Below, in pieces: positions 40,573-48,294 of a stretch of DNA of 64,000 bases (positions are counted from its first letter, which is position 1; the number at the start of each line of letters is the position of its first letter). The notes under the pieces were generated by a model. The model had not been told where the DNA came from and ran no database searches. It saw only the letters and a list, made by a program, of their open reading frames with translations. The translations under genes and the position numbers were made by a program. The DNA is from Pseudomonas viridiflava (lineage in GTDB: Bacteria; Pseudomonadota; Gammaproteobacteria; Pseudomonadales; Pseudomonadaceae): the NCBI RefSeq assembly GCF_900590885.1, contig NZ_UUON01000030.1, positions 52,224 to 116,223 of the forward strand, written 5' to 3'.

Positions 40573-40659
40573 CACCGCGTCGCACCGTATTGGGTAGTTG
40601 CTGCCCAATTATCCGGCCCACCTTCCCCCACTAAGCGGATAGCCCGCCACCGCGTCGCA
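40573..40659 (+). promoter_or_regulatory. Candidate AntR sites in the antR-antA gap: two direct repeats and a dyad
   Basis: CACCGCGTCGCA occurs at 40573-40584 and again at 40648-40659 (75 bp apart, same orientation). Between them ATTGGGTAG-TTG-CTGCCCAAT (40589-40609) is a 9-bp dyad with one wobble. The second repeat ends 47 bp before antA. Direct repeats are typical AraC-family targets. The rest of the 313-bp gap (40394-40706) shows nothing else clear. Confidence 0.5.
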
Positions 40660-40706
40660 GCCTCTTAATGGCCTACCCGTTTAGCCATTAACCCAAGGTG
40701 CCTCCC

Positions 40707-42098
40707 ATGAGTGGTGCAAGAAGCGTCGAGCAATGGAAAAGTTTTATCGAAAGCTGCCTGGATTTTCGCCCCGCCGATGAAGTGTTCCGCATCGCCCGCG
40801 ACATGTTCACCGAGCCGCAGCTGTTCGACCTGGAGATGGAACTGATCTTCGAGAAAAACTGGATCTACGCCTGCCACGAAAGCGAACTGGCCAATAACCA
40901 CGACTTCGTAACGATGCGCGCCGGGCGCCAGCCGATGATCATCACCCGCGACGGCGAGGGCCGGCTCAATGCGCTGATCAACGCCTGCCAGCATCGCGGC
41001 ACCACCCTCACCCGCGTGGGCAAGGGCAACCAGTCGACCTTTACCTGCCCGTTCCACGCCTGGTGCTACAAGAGTGACGGCCGGCTGGTGAAGGTCAAGG
41101 CGCCGGGGGAATACCCGGAGGGTTTCGACAAAGCCACGCGCGGCCTGAAAAAAGCCCGCATCGACAGCTACAAGGGCTTCGTCTTCATCAGCCTCGACGT
41201 CAACGGCAGCGACAGCCTCGAGGACTTCCTCGGCGACGCCAAAGTGTTCTTCGACATGATGGTCGCGCAGTCGGCCACCGGTGAGCTGGAAGTGCTGCCG
41301 GGTAAATCCGCCTACACCTACGACGGCAACTGGAAGCTGCAAAACGAAAACGGCCTGGACGGTTATCACGTCAGCACCGTGCACTACAACTACGTGGCCA
41401 CAGTGCAGCATCGCCAGCAGGTGAACACCGAGAACGGCACCGGCGCCGGCAGCACCCTGGACTACAGCAAGCTCGGCGCCGGCGACGCGAATACCGATGA
41501 CGGCTGGTTCGCCTTCAACAACGGCCACAGCCTGTTGTTCAGTGACATGCCCAACCCCAGCGTACGCTCCGGCTACGCCACCATCATGCCGCGCCTGGTG
41601 GCCGAGCACGGCCAGCCAAAAGCCGAGTGGATGATGCACCGCCTGCGCAACCTGAACATTTACCCGAGCCTGTTCTTCCTCGACCAGATCAGCTCGCAGC
41701 TGCGCATCATCCGCCCCGTGGCGTGGAACAAGACCGAGATCATCAGCCAGTGCCTGGGGGTCAAGGGCGAGTCCGACGCCGACCGCGAAAACCGCATTCG
41801 CCAGTTCGAGGATTTTTTCAACGTTTCGGGCATGGGCACGCCGGATGACCTGGTGGAATTTCGCGAAGCCCAGCGCGGCTTCCAGGGCAGGCTTGAACGC
41901 TGGAGCGATATCTCCCGTGGCAGCCATCGCTGGGAAACCGGGCCGACGCCGAACAGCGAAGCCATCGGCATTACACCAGCCATGACCGGCACCGAATTCA
42001 CCCATGAAGGCCTGTACGTCAACCAGCACCGTAACTGGCAGCAATTCCTGCTCAAGGGCCTGGACCGCCAGGCGCTGACCCTGCGGGAGGTGGAATGA
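40707..42098 (+). CDS. antA: Anthranilate 1,2-dioxygenase, large (alpha) subunit
   Basis: 463 aa Rieske non-haem iron oxygenase. Rieske cluster ligands in CQHRG and CPFHAWCY (about residues 96-120); mononuclear iron ligands in ENGLDGYHVSTVHYNY (2 His) with a later Asp. With AntB and AntC it dihydroxylates and deaminates anthranilate to catechol, releasing CO2 and NH3. The start at 40707 is favoured over the GTG nine bases upstream by an AAGG at the right distance. Its end overlaps antB by 4 nt. Confidence 0.95.
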   Translation: MSGARSVEQWKSFIESCLDFRPADEVFRIARDMFTEPQLFDLEMELIFEKNWIYACHESELANNHDFVTMRAGRQPMIITRDGEGRLNALINACQHRGTTLTRVGKGNQSTFTCPFHAWCYKSDGRLVKVKAPGEYPEGFDKATRGLKKARIDSYKGFVFISLDVNGSDSLEDFLGDAKVFFDMMVAQSATGELEVLPGKSAYTYDGNWKLQNENGLDGYHVSTVHYNYVATVQHRQQVNTENGTGAGSTLDYSKLGAGDANTDDGWFAFNNGHSLLFSDMPNPSVRSGYATIMPRLVAEHGQPKAEWMMHRLRNLNIYPSLFFLDQISSQLRIIRPVAWNKTEIISQCLGVKGESDADRENRIRQFEDFFNVSGMGTPDDLVEFREAQRGFQGRLERWSDISRGSHRWETGPTPNSEAIGITPAMTGTEFTHEGLYVNQHRNWQQFLLKGLDRQALTLREVE

Positions 42099-42589
42099 TG
42101 AATGCCCAATTGCAGTACCAGATCGAGCAGTTCTTCTACCGTAAATCCGAACTGTGCGACGCCCAGGACTGGGACGCCTACGTGCAGCTGTTCGACCCGC
42201 AGAGTGAGTTCCACCTGCCGCAGTGGGACTCGGAGCACGTGTACACCCGCGACCCCAAGCGCGAGATGTCGCTGATCTACTACGCCAACCGCTCGGGCCT
42301 GGAAGACCGCATCTTCCGCCTGCGCACCGGCAAGGCCGCGTCAGCCACGCCGATGCCGCGCTCCTTGCACCTGATCAACAACGTGCGCATCGCCGAACAG
42401 GCAGACGGCACCCTGGAGGTGAAGTTGAACTGGCACACGCTGTTTTATCGCCTGGCCACGTCGGAGCAGTTTTACGGGCCTGCCACCTACACCCTCAAGC
42501 CTGAGGGCGACAGCTGGCTGATCACCCGCAAGCACGCCTTGCTGCTCAACGACACCATCAACTCGGTGCTGGATTTCTATCACCTCTAG
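42095..42589 (+). CDS. antB: Anthranilate 1,2-dioxygenase, small (beta) subunit
   Basis: 164 aa, ring-hydroxylating dioxygenase beta subunit (NTF2-like fold): QLQYQIEQFFYRKSELCDAQDWDAYVQLFDPQSEFHLPQWDSEHVYTRDPKREMSLIYYANRSGLEDRIFRLRTGKAAS. Structural partner of AntA. ATGA overlap with antA means coupled translation; an ATG three bases on is an equal start. Confidence 0.95.
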   Translation: MMNAQLQYQIEQFFYRKSELCDAQDWDAYVQLFDPQSEFHLPQWDSEHVYTRDPKREMSLIYYANRSGLEDRIFRLRTGKAASATPMPRSLHLINNVRIAEQADGTLEVKLNWHTLFYRLATSEQFYGPATYTLKPEGDSWLITRKHALLLNDTINSVLDFYHL

Positions 42590-42605
42590 GCACCGGAGCT
42601 TTCAG

Positions 42606-43613
42606 ATGAATCACAAAGTGGCCTTCAGCTTTGCCGATGGCAAGACCCTGTTTTTCCCGGTGGGCGCGAATGAAATCCTGCTGGACGCGGCGCTGCGCAA
42701 TGGCATCAAAATCCCGCTGGATTGCCGCGAAGGTGTGTGCGGCACGTGCCAGGGGCGTTGCGAGTCGGGCGATTACACCCAGGATTATGTGGATGAGGAA
42801 GCCCTCTCCAGCCTCGACCTGCAACAGCGCAAGATGCTCAGTTGCCAGACCCGCGTGCAGTCCGACGCCGCGTTCTACTTCGACTTCGATTCCAGCCTGT
42901 GCAACGCGCCGGGCCCGGTGCAGGTGCGCGGCATGGTGAGCGCAGTGCAGCAGGTGTCGGCCAGCACGGCGATCCTGCAGGTGCAGGTGGACCAGGCGCT
43001 GGATTTCCTGCCCGGCCAATATGCGCGGCTGTCGGTGCCCGGCACCGACAGTTGGCGCTCGTATTCCTTCGCCAACCTGCCGGGCCATCAGTTGCAATTC
43101 CTCATCCGCCTGCTGCCGGATGGGGTGATGAGCAACTACCTGCGCGAGCGCTGCCAGGTCGGTGATGAACTGCTGCTGGAGGCGCCGCTGGGTGCGTTCT
43201 ACCTGCGCCACGTGACCAAACCGCTGGTGCTGGTGGCGGGCGGCACCGGGTTGTCGGCCCTGCTGGGCATGCTGGATGAATTGGTCGCCAATGGCTGCGA
43301 GCAGCCCGTGCACCTCTATTACGGCGTGCGCGGTGCAGAGGACCTGTGCGAAGCCGCGCGCATCCAGGCCTACGCGGCAAAAATCCCGGGCTTTCGCTAC
43401 ACCGAAGTGCTCAGCGCGCCCTCGGCAGACTGGCCCGGCAAGCGCGGTTACCTCACCGAGCATTTCGACCTGGCCGAATTGCGGGACACATCGGCGGATA
43501 TGTACCTGTGCGGGCCCCCGCCGATGGTCGAATCGATCCAACAATGGCTGGCGGATCAGGCACTTGATGGCGTTCAGCTGTATTACGAAAAGTTTACGCA
43601 GAGTAATATCTGA
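42606..43613 (+). CDS. antC: Anthranilate dioxygenase reductase
   Basis: 335 aa. N-terminal plant-type [2Fe-2S] ferredoxin domain with CREGVCGTCQGRC and a later CQTRV (about residues 40-80), then an FAD domain (YARLSVPGTDSWRSYSFAN) and an NAD domain (LVLVAGGTGLSALLGMLDEL, CGPPPMVESIQQWL). It passes electrons from NADH to AntAB. 16 bp after antB, same operon; GGAGCTTTCAG precedes the start. Confidence 0.95.
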   Translation: MNHKVAFSFADGKTLFFPVGANEILLDAALRNGIKIPLDCREGVCGTCQGRCESGDYTQDYVDEEALSSLDLQQRKMLSCQTRVQSDAAFYFDFDSSLCNAPGPVQVRGMVSAVQQVSASTAILQVQVDQALDFLPGQYARLSVPGTDSWRSYSFANLPGHQLQFLIRLLPDGVMSNYLRERCQVGDELLLEAPLGAFYLRHVTKPLVLVAGGTGLSALLGMLDELVANGCEQPVHLYYGVRGAEDLCEAARIQAYAAKIPGFRYTEVLSAPSADWPGKRGYLTEHFDLAELRDTSADMYLCGPPPMVESIQQWLADQALDGVQLYYEKFTQSNI

Positions 43614-43670
43614 CCCCTCAGCACTTCTGATGGGCTCAACCCAGAGAAATACAAGTAGAAGGGAATGTTA

Positions 43671-45071
43671 ATGGCGGATGACATGGTTAACCCGGTAGGC
43701 CTCAAGCGTGGCCTGAAGAACCGGCATATTCAGCTGATCGCCTTGGGAGGGGCGATTGGTACGGGGCTGTTCCTCGGCTCGGCCGGGGTGCTCAAGTCGG
43801 CGGGGCCGTCGATGATCCTGGGCTACGCGATCGCCGGTTTTATCGCGTTCCTGATCATGCGCCAGCTCGGCGAAATGATCGTCGAGGAGCCGGTGGCCGG
43901 CTCCTTCAGCCATTTCGCGCACAAATACTGGGGCGGCTACGCAGGCTTCCTGGCGGGCTGGAACTACTGGGTGCTCTACGTGCTGGTAGGCATGGCCGAA
44001 CTGACGGCCGTGGGCAAGTACATCCAGTTCTGGTGGCCGGAAATCCCGACCTGGGTCAGCGCACTGGTGTTTTTCGTGGCGGTGAACCTGATCAACACCC
44101 TGAACGTGAAGTTCTTCGGTGAGGCCGAGTTCTGGTTCGCGATCATCAAGGTAGTGGCGATTGTCGGCATGATCGTACTCGGCTGCTACCTGCTGTTCAG
44201 CGGCACCGGCGGCCCGCAAGCCTCGATCAGCAACCTGTGGAGCCACGGCGGGTTCTTCCCCAATGGCGGCATGGGGCTGTTGATGGCGATGGCCTTCATC
44301 ATGTTCTCGTTTGGTGGCCTGGAACTGGTGGGCATCACCGCCGCCGAGGCCAGCGAGCCGCGCAAGGTGATCCCCAAGGCGATCAACCAGGTGGTGTACC
44401 GCATCCTGATTTTCTACGTCGGCGCACTGACCGTGCTGTTGGCGCTGTACCCGTGGGACCAGTTGCTGCAAACCCTCGGCGCCTCGGGCGATGCCTACAG
44501 CGGCAGTCCGTTTGTGCAGATCTTCTCGCTGATCGGTAACGACACCGCTGCGCACATCCTCAACTTCGTGGTGCTGACCGCGGCGCTGTCGGTGTACAAC
44601 AGCGGCGTGTACTGCAACAGCCGCATGCTGTTCGGCCTGGCCGAGCAAGGCGACGCGCCCAAGGCGCTGATGAAGCTCAACAAGCAAGGCGTACCGCTGC
44701 GTGCCCTGGCGATTTCGGCCCTGGTGACGATGCTCTGCGTGGTGGTCAACTACGTGGCACCGCAGAGCGCGCTGGAGCTGCTGTTTGCGCTGGTGGTTGC
44801 TTCGCTGATGATCAACTGGGCGCTGATCAGCATCACCCACATCAAGTTCCGCAAGGCCATGGGCGAGCAAGGCGTGACCCCGCTCTTCAAGACCTTCTGG
44901 TTCCCGTTCAGCAACTACCTGTGCCTGGCGTTCATGCTGATGATCATCAGCGTGATGCTGGCGATCCCGGGTATTCGCGAGTCGGTGTATGCGATGCCGG
45001 TGTGGGTGGGGGTTATCTATGTTGCCTACCGGTTGCGGGTCAGAAACGCGAAAGTAGCCGTAGCGCAGTAA
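43671..45071 (+). CDS. aroP: Aromatic amino-acid permease, AroP-like
   Basis: 466 aa, 12 membrane segments, AAT family. LKRGLKNRHIQLIALGGAIGTG and LGEMIVEEPVAGSFSHFAHKYWGGYAGFLAGWNYWVLYVLVGMAELTAVGKYIQFWWPEIPTWVSA are close to E. coli AroP, which takes up Trp, Phe and Tyr. It starts 57 bp after antC on the same strand (GAAGGGA upstream of 43671), so it may be in the ant transcript, feeding tryptophan to the pathway encoded around it. Anthranilate transport is less likely for this family. Confidence 0.85.
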   Translation: MADDMVNPVGLKRGLKNRHIQLIALGGAIGTGLFLGSAGVLKSAGPSMILGYAIAGFIAFLIMRQLGEMIVEEPVAGSFSHFAHKYWGGYAGFLAGWNYWVLYVLVGMAELTAVGKYIQFWWPEIPTWVSALVFFVAVNLINTLNVKFFGEAEFWFAIIKVVAIVGMIVLGCYLLFSGTGGPQASISNLWSHGGFFPNGGMGLLMAMAFIMFSFGGLELVGITAAEASEPRKVIPKAINQVVYRILIFYVGALTVLLALYPWDQLLQTLGASGDAYSGSPFVQIFSLIGNDTAAHILNFVVLTAALSVYNSGVYCNSRMLFGLAEQGDAPKALMKLNKQGVPLRALAISALVTMLCVVVNYVAPQSALELLFALVVASLMINWALISITHIKFRKAMGEQGVTPLFKTFWFPFSNYLCLAFMLMIISVMLAIPGIRESVYAMPVWVGVIYVAYRLRVRNAKVAVAQ

Positions 45072-45074
45072 CCC

Positions 45075-45101
45075 TGTGGGAGGGGCTTGCCCCCTCCCAC
45101 A
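45075..45101. repeat. Single REP hairpin
   Basis: TGTGGGAGGGGC-TT-GCCCCCTCCCACA with one base missing in the left arm; between the convergent permease and kynA. Confidence 0.85.
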
Positions 45102-45112
45102 TTTGATTGCAT

Positions 45113-45970
45113 TTACAGGGTAGAACGCACTCGCCACAGCTCTGGGAACAGCACCGTGTCGAGCATCTTGCGCAAATACCCCACGCCTTCAGTACCGCCG
45201 GTGCCGGGCTGGAAGCCGATAATCCGCTCCACCGTAGTCACATGCCGGAAGCGCCACTGGCGGAACGAGTCCTCCAGGTCGATAAACTTCTCGGCCAACT
45301 GATACAAATCCCAATACCGGCTCGGGTCGCGATACACCTCGCGCCACGCCGCCTCCACGGATTCATCGTGCACCGTGGCGGCCGTCGGGTCGCGTTCGGC
45401 GCGCGCCGGGTCAATCGCCAGCCCCGCCTTGGCCATCAGGTTGACCGCCTCGTCATACAGCGACGGCGTGGCAATCGCCACCTTCAACTCGTTCAACAGC
45501 TCCGGGCGGTGGGCGTGCGGCCGCAACAGCGCCGCGCTTTTATTGCCGAGGATAAATTCGATCTCACGGTACTGGAACGACTGGAACCCCGACGACTGCC
45601 CCAGGAACGGGCGGATCGCCTTGTATTCCGACGGTGTCATGGTCGCCAGCACTGCCCAGGCGTGCACCAGTTGGTCGAAAATCCGCGACACCCGCGCCAG
45701 CATCTTGAACGCCGGCGCCAGCTCACCCAGGCGCACGTGTTCACGGGCGGCCTTGAGTTCGTGGAGCATCAGCTTCATCCACAGCTCGGAGGTCTGGTGC
45801 TGGATGATGAACAGCATCTCGTTGTGGTCCGGCGACAGCGGGTGCTGGGCGCTGAGCACTTTGCCCAGGTCCAGGTAGTCGCCGTAGCTCATGGACTCGG
45901 AGAAATTCAGCTCGGCGTTATGCCATTCTTCGGGCGGCTGATAATCGGGAGAAAAGGGACACTGGCTCAT
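45113..45970 (-). CDS. kynA: Tryptophan 2,3-dioxygenase
   Basis: 285 aa haem enzyme. Opens the indole ring of tryptophan to N-formylkynurenine. SYGDYLDLGKVLSAQHPLSPDHNEMLFIIQHQTSELWMKLMLHEL near the N-terminus contains the substrate-binding His/Phe region; SSGFQSFQYREIEFILGNK and the C-terminal RHVTTVERIIGFQPGTGGTEGVGYLRK contain the proximal haem histidine. Its ATG overlaps the kynB stop by 4 nt. Second gene of kynB-kynA. Confidence 0.97.
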   Translation of the reverse strand: MSQCPFSPDYQPPEEWHNAELNFSESMSYGDYLDLGKVLSAQHPLSPDHNEMLFIIQHQTSELWMKLMLHELKAAREHVRLGELAPAFKMLARVSRIFDQLVHAWAVLATMTPSEYKAIRPFLGQSSGFQSFQYREIEFILGNKSAALLRPHAHRPELLNELKVAIATPSLYDEAVNLMAKAGLAIDPARAERDPTAATVHDESVEAAWREVYRDPSRYWDLYQLAEKFIDLEDSFRQWRFRHVTTVERIIGFQPGTGGTEGVGYLRKMLDTVLFPELWRVRSTL

Positions 45971-46617
45971 CGCGTGGGCTCCTTGAGCGGGCGGAGAATG
46001 GCGCGCACAGGGCTCGCGTCGAGGTTGGCAAAGCGCAGTGGCAGCGCGATCAGTTCGTAGTCGCCCTCGGGGACGTCATCGAGCACGATGCCTTCGAGAA
46101 TCGCCATGCCATGGCGCGCCACGGCGTTGTGCGAATCCATGGTCTTGGACTGTTGCGGGTCCAGAGAGGGTGTATCGATCCCGATCAAACGCACGCCCAG
46201 GCTGGCAAGCAGCTCAATGGTTTGCGGCGCGATGGCGGTGAAATTCGAATCCCATTGCGTCAACGGCGCTTGTGGATAAGTGCGCAGCAGCACGCGCTCC
46301 GGCAGGTTATCCACACGGCCTTGCAGTTGATGTGGCTGCACCAGCGCGCCACTGCCCAGGCAATGCAACACGCGACATGGGCCCATGTACACATCCAGCG
46401 ACACCTCGCCAATCGGCGCGCCGTCGGCGCTGTAATGCAGCGGCGCGTCCACGTGGGCGCCGGTGTGCGGCGACAAGGTCACGCGCCCCACATTCACCGG
46501 GCACTCGGGGCCGAACTGCCACACACGCTCTTCCTGAAACGGCGTATCCCCCGGCCAGGTCGGGGTCGCCGCGCTCAAGGGCGGGCTGATATCCCACCAC
46601 GTTTTTATTGGGTTCAT
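45967..46617 (-). CDS. kynB: Kynurenine formamidase
   Basis: 216 aa, bacterial KynB (cyclase-like) family. Hydrolyses N-formylkynurenine to kynurenine and formate. The metal-binding motif is HTGAHVDAPLHY (about residues 50-61), with WPGDTPFQEE upstream and LIGIDTPSLDPQQSKTMDSHNA downstream, all as expected. First gene of kynBA. A KynR-like motif lies 50 bp upstream. Confidence 0.95.
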   Translation of the reverse strand: MNPIKTWWDISPPLSAATPTWPGDTPFQEERVWQFGPECPVNVGRVTLSPHTGAHVDAPLHYSADGAPIGEVSLDVYMGPCRVLHCLGSGALVQPHQLQGRVDNLPERVLLRTYPQAPLTQWDSNFTAIAPQTIELLASLGVRLIGIDTPSLDPQQSKTMDSHNAVARHGMAILEGIVLDDVPEGDYELIALPLRFANLDASPVRAILRPLKEPTR

Positions 46618-46666
46618 TTCAAGGCTCTCGGTCGGTACTGGGGTGAATGATACGAGGGCCTGCTGC

Positions 46667-46681
46667 GAATTTTCTTGCGAA
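46667..46681 (-). promoter_or_regulatory. Candidate KynR site at the kynBA promoter
   Basis: Plus-strand text GAATTTTCTTGCGAA, 13 of 15 identical to the motif 57 bp before kynU. Further TGCGAA-like strings follow to 46720. This lies in the 379-bp gap 46618-46996, whose other content is the REP pair at 46763-46868. Confidence 0.6.
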
Positions 46682-46762
46682 TTCCTGCGCCAAGCGCGAA
46701 ATCTTTCGCACTTACTGCGAGGAAATGGCTGATTCGCGCTCGGAACTGCCGTACGAGAATCA

Positions 46763-46868
46763 ATGTGGGAGGGGGCTTGCCCCCGATAGCGGTGGGTCAG
46801 TGGACACCTGTGCCAGCCGACACTCAGCTATCGGGGGCAAGTCGAATCGTCGCACCGCCCCTCCCACA
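46763..46868. repeat. REP inverted pair with an interrupted right arm
   Basis: Left arm ATGTGGGAGGGGGCTTGCC.. (46763-46787). The right arm begins ATCGGGGGCAAG (46829-46840), then has 16 foreign bases, TCGAATCGTCGCACCG (46841-46856), and resumes CCCCTCCCACAT. So one arm is split or replaced, unlike the other pairs of the window. Confidence 0.88.
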
Positions 46869-46996
46869 TGCACTGCACTGGGCCTGGGGGATTGCATTCT
46901 GCTGCGCTTCTGGGCATCCAGATGTCGAGTTCAGACCACCGGCGCGCACCTCGACGCTATAGGGTTCAACTCTCGTTCCCCTGCCTCGGAGACATC

Positions 46997-47341
46997 ATGT
47001 CCAAGCCCATCACCGTACTGCGCGACACCCACCCTTTGCCGGTCCTGGATGCCTGCAAATGGGAAAAGCTCGAAGGCGACCCGCACACCGTCAACCTCAA
47101 CGCCTACACCAGCGAAGACGACAGCAAGATCATGGGCACCTGGATCTGCACACCGGGCAAGTGGTACGTGGACTACGTGAAGTGGGAATACTGCCATTTC
47201 CAGGAAGGCTACTGCATCATCACCCCGGAAGGCATGGAGCCGATTCACCTGCGGGCTGGGGATATCTTCGTGGTGGAACCGGGGATGAAAGGCACGTGGG
47301 AAGTGGTCGAGACGGTGCGTAAGTATTTTGTGTTTGCTTGA
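46997..47341 (+). CDS. Cupin domain protein (DUF861/EutQ-like)
   Basis: 114 aa single-domain cupin: KIMGTWICTPGKWYVDYVKWEYCHFQEGYCIITPEGMEPIHLRAGDIFVVEPGMKGTWEVVETVRKYFVFA, as in the Cupin_3 (DUF861) family. The classical metal-binding histidines are mostly replaced, so it may bind a small molecule rather than act as a dioxygenase. Start at 46997 with CGGAGACATC upstream; the upstream open frame crosses the REP region and is rejected. Divergent from kynB across 379 bp; a link with tryptophan breakdown is only positional. Confidence 0.85.
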   Translation: MSKPITVLRDTHPLPVLDACKWEKLEGDPHTVNLNAYTSEDDSKIMGTWICTPGKWYVDYVKWEYCHFQEGYCIITPEGMEPIHLRAGDIFVVEPGMKGTWEVVETVRKYFVFA

Positions 47342-47367
47342 GGGGGTAATCCGCAACCGCACTTCAA

Positions 47368-47398
47368 TAAAAAAACCGCCCATGAAGGCGGTTTTTTT
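47368..47398. terminator. Bidirectional terminator
   Basis: AAAAAAACCGCC-CATGAA-GGCGGTTTTTTT, a 5-bp GC stem with long A/T runs. It closes the cupin gene on the plus strand and the small ORF/acetyltransferase pair on the minus strand. Confidence 0.93.
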
Positions 47399-47405
47399 GA
47401 ATGGG

Positions 47406-47576
47406 TTAGCGACTCTCGCCAGCCAAGGGGCCTGTAGGCTCCATGTCTTTGCCATGCGCAATCGCAACGCTGAAAAATCTTTTTTGGTTAGCTGACATCA
47501 ATCCTCCGAGTTTTTTAGCTTCGGCAGAAAAGCTCGCAACCAGTTGCGCATTGGTTTTCCGGGGAGACATTTTCAT
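47406..47576 (-). CDS. Small hypothetical protein downstream of an acetyltransferase-like gene
   Basis: 56 aa (or 54 from the second ATG at 47570). Starts MKMSPRKTNAQLVASFSAEA, centre KRFFSVAIAHGKDM, basic and soluble. AGAGG lies nine bases before the first ATG. It follows the acetyltransferase-like gene by 39 bp and ends right before a strong terminator, so the two are probably one transcript. Base composition is AT-richer than the neighbourhood. No family recognised; partner or antidote of the acetyltransferase is a guess from the pairing. Confidence 0.6.
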   Translation of the reverse strand: MKMSPRKTNAQLVASFSAEAKKLGGLMSANQKRFFSVAIAHGKDMEPTGPLAGESR

Positions 47577-47615
47577 CAAATCAAGCCTCTGTAAGCCTTG
47601 GGTATGCGCCCAATA

Positions 47616-48152
47616 CTAGGTGCGCTCGACCGAAATCACAAGGCGTTGCCTGGCGTCAAACCCAAAGCCAAGTCGCTCATAAGTGGGTACGGCATCGGGC
47701 CGCGGTTCTTGAATTTCGATGCATGAGCAACCAATGACACGCGCATAGGCATCAACGGAGCCAAGGGCAAGCGCAGCAATCAAGCCTTTCAAAGGATGTT
47801 GACTGTCCGGGCTCCCTTCGAGGAGCACGATTTTGATCGTGACTTTGCTGTCGCGAGGTGTGGCATAACAAAGGCCGCATAGCTGCTCATCATGCCAAAT
47901 GGACAAATCAAACCCTTTGACGTCCAACGCCTTCCAGTCAGGAACATCTTCCCAGGGAAATTGATTATCTCCTCCCCAGCGGTTAAATGCCCCAATCGCC
48001 GTGGTATCAATGACATCAAGGCGAACTTTCGAAGCGTCGAGTGACTGATCTCCCCATTGCGCCCATTGCTCAACGAAAGCCGCCGATGCTGACTTTCTCG
48101 ATTGCGATTGGAAGACCAGGTATTTAAGAAAATTCGAGTAGCGACGTGCCAT
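47616..48152 (-). CDS. GNAT-like N-acetyltransferase
   Basis: 178 aa from MARRYSN at 48152; a GTG at 48200 would give 194 aa, and neither start has a convincing Shine-Dalgarno. The C-terminal half resembles GNAT proteins: FDLSIWHDEQLCGLCYATPR (beta strands 2-3), VTIKIVLLEGSPDSQHPLKGLIAALALGSVDAYARVIGCSCIEI (cofactor region, with HPLKG in place of the usual RxxGxG/A loop), and VPTYERLGFGF (terminal motif). Substrate unknown. AT-rich composition and isolation between pathway operons suggest acquired DNA. It is followed by the 56-aa ORF, and the pair recalls modification-type toxin loci, though the small protein comes second rather than first and is not a DUF1778 antitoxin. Confidence 0.7.
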   Translation of the reverse strand: MARRYSNFLKYLVFQSQSRKSASAAFVEQWAQWGDQSLDASKVRLDVIDTTAIGAFNRWGGDNQFPWEDVPDWKALDVKGFDLSIWHDEQLCGLCYATPRDSKVTIKIVLLEGSPDSQHPLKGLIAALALGSVDAYARVIGCSCIEIQEPRPDAVPTYERLGFGFDARQRLVISVERT

Positions 48153-48236
48153 AACGATCAGATTCTTGAAAACGGCGCAAACCATAACAAGATCGAACAC
48201 GGCTTTGAGTTCTGGATGAATTCAAGACTTTTCAGG

Positions 48237-48267
48237 CCACCGCGTTCATTCAGAATGAACGCGGTGG
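48237..48267. terminator. Long perfect hairpin after mmsB
   Basis: CCACCGCGTTCATTC-A-GAATGAACGCGGTGG: 15-bp arms around one base. It lies 28 bp after the mmsB stop, on its downstream side. No T run follows on the minus strand, so it may act as a transcript-end stabiliser. Confidence 0.65.
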
Positions 48268-48294
48268 TCGCAAATTTTTTCGAGCAAGCTCGCG

